Assembly (NCBI RefSeq): GCF_030770395.1
Contig: NZ_CP132480.1
Span: 1,283,115-1,347,114 of the forward strand
Length of the DNA stretch: 64,000 nt
Direction: 5' to 3'
From: Telluria beijingensis
GTDB taxonomy: Bacteria; Pseudomonadota; Gammaproteobacteria; Burkholderiales; Burkholderiaceae_D
Under the pieces are notes generated by a model. The model saw nothing but the letters and a program-made list of their open reading frames with translations. It was not told the origin of the DNA and ran no database searches. Positions 63,427 to 64,000 of this stretch are shown piece by piece. Both the position numbers and the translations under genes were made by a program. Numbering within the stretch: the first letter of the stretch is position 1; every line of letters begins with the position of its first letter.

Positions 63427-64000
63427 GCCATCATCGCCTTCAGGGCGTCGACGCAGCCATCCATCGGCGCTTCCTCGCGCGTGCCCTGGCACAGGAAGGC
63501 TTCGATCTGCGGCTGCAACTGCACCGCGCGGTCGGTCTCGGGATCGGCGCCCGGCACATACGCGCCGAGCGGGATCAAATCGCGCACGCGCGCATGGCGC
63601 GCCATCGCGGCCTTCAGCTTGCGCGCGGCCAGCGCATGTTCCTGCGGCACCACCTGGGCCATGCAGCGCGAGATCGACTGGGCGACGTCGATCGCCGGGT
63701 AGTGGCCGCGCTCGGCCAGTTCGCGGGTCAGCACGATGTGGCCGTCGAGGATCGCGCGCGCCGAGTCGACCACCGGATCCTGCTGGTCGTCGCCCTCGGC
63801 CAGCACGGTATAGATGGCGCTCATGCTGCCTTGCGGGTGCTCGCCATTGCCGGCCGATTCCACCAGCTGCGGCAGGTTCGAGAACACCGACGGCGGATAG
63901 CCGCGCGTGGCCGGCGGCTCGCCCAGCGACAGCGCCACTTCGCGCAGCGCCATCGCATAGCGGGTCAGCGAATCGCACAGCATCAGCACGTTCAGGCCGC
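63423..64000 (-). CDS. fliI: Flagellum-specific export ATPase FliI (5' part outside window)
   Basis: C-terminal 191 residues of FliI, the F1-beta-like ATPase of the flagellar type III export apparatus; the gene begins beyond the window end. Visible: Walker B region LMLCDSLTRYAMALREVALSLGEPPATRGYPPSVFSNLPQLVESAGN, then SMSAIYTVLAEGDDQQDPVVDSARAILDGHIVLTRELAERGHYPAIDV, typical of FliI/YscN. P loop not visible. Confidence 0.95.
   Translation of the reverse strand, partial: GLNVLMLCDSLTRYAMALREVALSLGEPPATRGYPPSVFSNLPQLVESAGNGEHPQGSMSAIYTVLAEGDDQQDPVVDSARAILDGHIVLTRELAERGHYPAIDVAQSISRCMAQVVPQEHALAARKLKAAMARHARVRDLIPLGAYVPGADPETDRAVQLQPQIEAFLCQGTREEAPMDGCVDALKAMMA

Overview
The window reads as chromosomal DNA from a high-GC betaproteobacterium, most likely an Oxalobacteraceae member of the Massilia/Telluria/Duganella type. 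The grounds are the scpB-rluB-rimP-nusA-infB-rbfA-truB-typA gene order, three very large TonB-dependent receptors within 20 kb, a yhdP-nitrilase-tldD block, and REP-like palindromic repeats. This placement is inference from gene order and protein character, not from a database search. No tRNA, rRNA, insertion sequence, prophage or CRISPR array was recognised.

Region 1 (1-12.7 kb): the 5' part of a TonB-dependent receptor gene (its 3' end lies outside the window), glnE (glutamine synthetase adenylyltransferase), and divergently yhdP (AsmA-like envelope lipid transport), a Nit-type amidase and tldD. A multi-hairpin palindromic repeat separates tldD from the next receptor.

Region 2 (12.7-26.5 kb): a second receptor; then a DAHP synthase gene (aroG type) behind what looks like a complete phenylalanine attenuator (promoter, Phe-rich 26-codon leader peptide, antiterminator, terminator); a third receptor; and, divergent from it, a four-domain peptide-type ABC importer (two permeases and a fused double ATPase) with no binding-protein gene. 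A DedA-rhodanese fusion and glucokinase follow.

Region 3 (26.5-38.5 kb): core gene-expression block. scpB (no scpA nearby), rluB with long low-complexity tails, then the rimP-nusA-infB operon with a strong promoter and a terminator inside its leader, a REP-like element, rbfA, truB and typA.

Region 4 (38.5-43 kb): an AT-rich intergenic stretch followed by a tight three-gene operon of unknown function: a glycine-zipper/OmpA-domain lipoprotein, a five-helix membrane protein with a coiled-coil tail, and a secreted protein with a von Willebrand A-like look. This is the best candidate in the window for an undescribed envelope system.

Region 5 (43-64 kb): a flagellar locus whose order matches lateral (Flag-2) systems. 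One minus-strand run is fliI-fliJ-fliD-fliS-fliT-fliK-fliL-fliA-motA-motB-flgM-flgN plus a stand-alone FlgJ-type glucosaminidase. After flgA (plus strand) a second minus-strand run is flgB-C-D-E-F-G-H-I-J-K-L, an unknown coiled-coil/hook-IN-like protein, and a second fliD. FlgJ is split into two genes, sigma-28 and its anti-sigma FlgM share a transcript, two different cap proteins are encoded, and no flagellin is present in the window.
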